Made by a program: the position numbers and the translations under genes
Notes under the pieces: model-generated
Database searches by the model: none
Told to the model about the DNA's origin: nothing
The model's input: the letters and a program-made list of their open reading frames with translations, nothing else
Assembly: GCA_946611595.1 (NCBI GenBank)
Contig: CAMODY010000095.1
Location: 1-7,009, forward strand
Source of the DNA: an uncultured Clostridia bacterium
GTDB taxonomy: Bacteria; Bacillota; Clostridia; Lachnospirales; Lachnospiraceae
Length of the DNA: 7,009 nucleotides
Direction of reading: 5' to 3'
Shown here: piece by piece, positions 5,508 to 7,009 of the stretch
How positions within the stretch are numbered: position 1 is the stretch's first letter
Layout of the letters: the number at the start of each line of letters is the position of its first letter

Positions 5508-7009
5508 ATGAACGAAGTACGCGGCGAATATAACGAAGGAAAACTGACGATCTATTTAAGCGGGCATATCGATTCCAACAATGCGACTCAGGTAGAAGAG
5601 GCGATCATGCAGGAATTCGAAGGCAAGGACGTAAAGAGTATCGTGCTTGATGCAGGCGAACTCGGCTATATTTCCAGTGCCGGCCTTCGCGTGCTGCTTA
5701 GAATCCGCAAAACTAATGACTCGTTAAAGATCATCAACGCAAATTCCGAAGTATTCGAGATCTTGGACATGACAGGATTTACACAGATGATCGAGGTAGA
5801 GAAAGCCTACCGCGAAGTCTCCATTGAAGGCTGCGAAGTGATCGGACAGGGTGCGAACGGAACCCTTTACCGCATTGATAAAGATAACGTCGTAAAAGTA
5901 TATAACAACGCAGACGCATTGGAAGATATCCAGAATGAAAGAGAAATGGCAAAGACAGCGTTGATCTTAGGAATCCCGACCGCCATCTCTTATGACGTTG
6001 TGAAAGTAAATGGAAGCTACGGCTCCGTTTTCGAGCTCTTAAATGCAAGTTCTTTCGCAAAGATCCTGCAGACACAGCCGGAGAAATTCGACTGGTGCGT
6101 ACAGGAATTTACCGGCATGTTAAACCGCATCCATAGCACCGTTGTTCCGAAAGGCAAACTTCCGGATATGAAAAAGACGGTCACCGGTTGGGTTGAGTTC
6201 ATGAAAGAATATCTTCCGGAAGAAGCTCATCAGAAACTTAAAAGAATGGTATGGGAGATCCCGCATAATGATCACATGATCCACGGCGACTACCATATCA
6301 AAAACTTAGAGCTGACCGATAATGAAGTTCTTCTGATCGACATGGATACTTTGGCAGTCGGTCATCCGATCTTTGAACTGGCTTCCATGTATAACGCATT
6401 CCATGGTTTCTCCGAATACGATCATGAAAATGTTAAGAACTTCTTAGGCATTGATTATGATACTTCGCTCAGATTTTTACACGATGTATTTGCATGCTAT
6501 CTGTCTACCGATGATCAGGCTAAGATCAACGAAGTAGAGGAGAAGGCGCGCGTCATCGGCTATGTTCGTATGATCCGCCGTTCCATTAGGCGCAAAGGTT
6601 TAGAAAGTGAAAGAGGCAGAGCGGAAATTGATCTTTGGAAGAGCGAGCTCCTTGAACTCTTAGACAAAGTAGACACTTTGCTATTTACAAGAGATGAGGT
6701 CGTTGTTGAGGCCAAAGTTGAAAAGTTAGATGATGTCCTTCATTTCGTAAGTGGCCATCTCGAAAAAGCAGGCTGCGATCCGGCAACGCAGATGAAGCTC
6801 GAGGTAGCGGTTGAGGAAATCTTTGTTAATGTTGCGCATTATGCCTATACACCGGCGACCGGAGATGTTGCTGTCGGCGTATATGTGACCAGCGAACCGA
6901 GATCCATTGAAATCACATTCAGAGACAGCGGTGTGCCGTTTAACCCGCTTGAAAAAGAAGAGCCGGACATCACACAGAAGGCGGAAGACCGCAAGATCGG
7001 CGGACTCGG
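5508..7009 (+). CDS. STAS / APH-like kinase / RsbW-like ATPase fusion regulator (3' end beyond window)
   Basis: The frame is open to the window edge (500 full codons plus 2 bases). Three domains are readable. Residues 1-100 form a STAS (anti-anti-sigma) domain with YISSAGLRVLL; S57 aligns with the phosphorylated serine of SpoIIAA, while the preceding Asp is replaced by S56. Residues 110-390 form an aminoglycoside-phosphotransferase/choline-kinase-like fold: glycine loop IGQGANGTLYRI (112-123), ATP lysine K130 in VVKVY, catalytic loop HGDYHIKN (D261, N266) and metal site IDMD (D278). This resembles the TIGR02172 group as I recall it. Residues 395-501+ are a GHKL ATPase of the SpoIIAB/RsbW type: N box with E437 and N441, G1 box FRDSGVPF (D473, G475), and the start of the G2 box, KIGGLG, at the edge. 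By family, RsbW-type ATPases phosphorylate STAS serines and sequester sigma factors. Here both partners share one chain with a second kinase, so the protein is probably a signalling switch; its target is unknown. Roughly 40 residues should be missing. It is not an antibiotic-resistance gene on this evidence. Confidence 0.9.
   Translation, partial: MNEVRGEYNEGKLTIYLSGHIDSNNATQVEEAIMQEFEGKDVKSIVLDAGELGYISSAGLRVLLRIRKTNDSLKIINANSEVFEILDMTGFTQMIEVEKAYREVSIEGCEVIGQGANGTLYRIDKDNVVKVYNNADALEDIQNEREMAKTALILGIPTAISYDVVKVNGSYGSVFELLNASSFAKILQTQPEKFDWCVQEFTGMLNRIHSTVVPKGKLPDMKKTVTGWVEFMKEYLPEEAHQKLKRMVWEIPHNDHMIHGDYHIKNLELTDNEVLLIDMDTLAVGHPIFELASMYNAFHGFSEYDHENVKNFLGIDYDTSLRFLHDVFACYLSTDDQAKINEVEEKARVIGYVRMIRRSIRRKGLESERGRAEIDLWKSELLELLDKVDTLLFTRDEVVVEAKVEKLDDVLHFVSGHLEKAGCDPATQMKLEVAVEEIFVNVAHYAYTPATGDVAVGVYVTSEPRSIEITFRDSGVPFNPLEKEEPDITQKAEDRKIGGL

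Noticed and set aside
5508..7009. An aminoglycoside resistance gene
   Set aside because: Only the kinase fold and catalytic motifs resemble aminoglycoside phosphotransferases. The fusion to STAS and RsbW-like domains points to regulation, and the wider superfamily includes many non-resistance kinases.

Overview
The window looks like chromosomal DNA of an anaerobic Gram-positive bacterium of the class Clostridia, most plausibly a Lachnospiraceae-like organism. This is inferred from AGGAGG-type ribosome binding sites, intrinsic terminators with U tails, a single-chain pyruvate carboxylase, and a Spo/Rsb-style STAS plus ATPase regulatory protein. The placement rests on protein and signal style only; there is no rRNA or other marker gene. 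Every gene I can support is on the + strand.

Layout: (1) Bases 1-479 hold the 3' part of a membrane-embedded prepilin peptidase (family A24) whose start lies before the window. (2) Bases 480-704 are non-coding and contain a perfect 8-bp inverted repeat. (3) Bases 705-1562 encode a 285-residue multi-spanning membrane protein that I do not recognise, followed by a strong intrinsic terminator at about 1625-1659. (4) Bases 1660-1822 form a promoter region with two candidate promoters and a small dyad. (5) Bases 1823-5257 encode a complete 1144-residue pyruvate carboxylase with all catalytic residues visible. (6) Bases 5258-5507 are unusually rich in structure: a bulged hairpin just after the stop codon, a classic terminator, a REP-like hairpin that folds fully only as + strand RNA, and a perfect TATAAT -10 box with a small hairpin next to it. 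(7) From 5508 to the end of the window runs an open frame of at least 500 residues that fuses a STAS domain, an aminoglycoside-phosphotransferase-like kinase and an RsbW/SpoIIAB-like ATPase. It is cut off inside the last domain.

The genes do not look like one operon. Pyruvate carboxylase has its own promoter and is closed at both ends by terminators, so it is probably a monocistronic anaplerotic gene making oxaloacetate from pyruvate. The prepilin peptidase would belong to a pilus or secretion system encoded upstream. The fusion gene has its own promoter and RBS, and is probably a regulator that merges antagonist and kinase modules of a partner-switching system in one chain. It is the most interesting object in the window. 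The REP-like element before it is the second.
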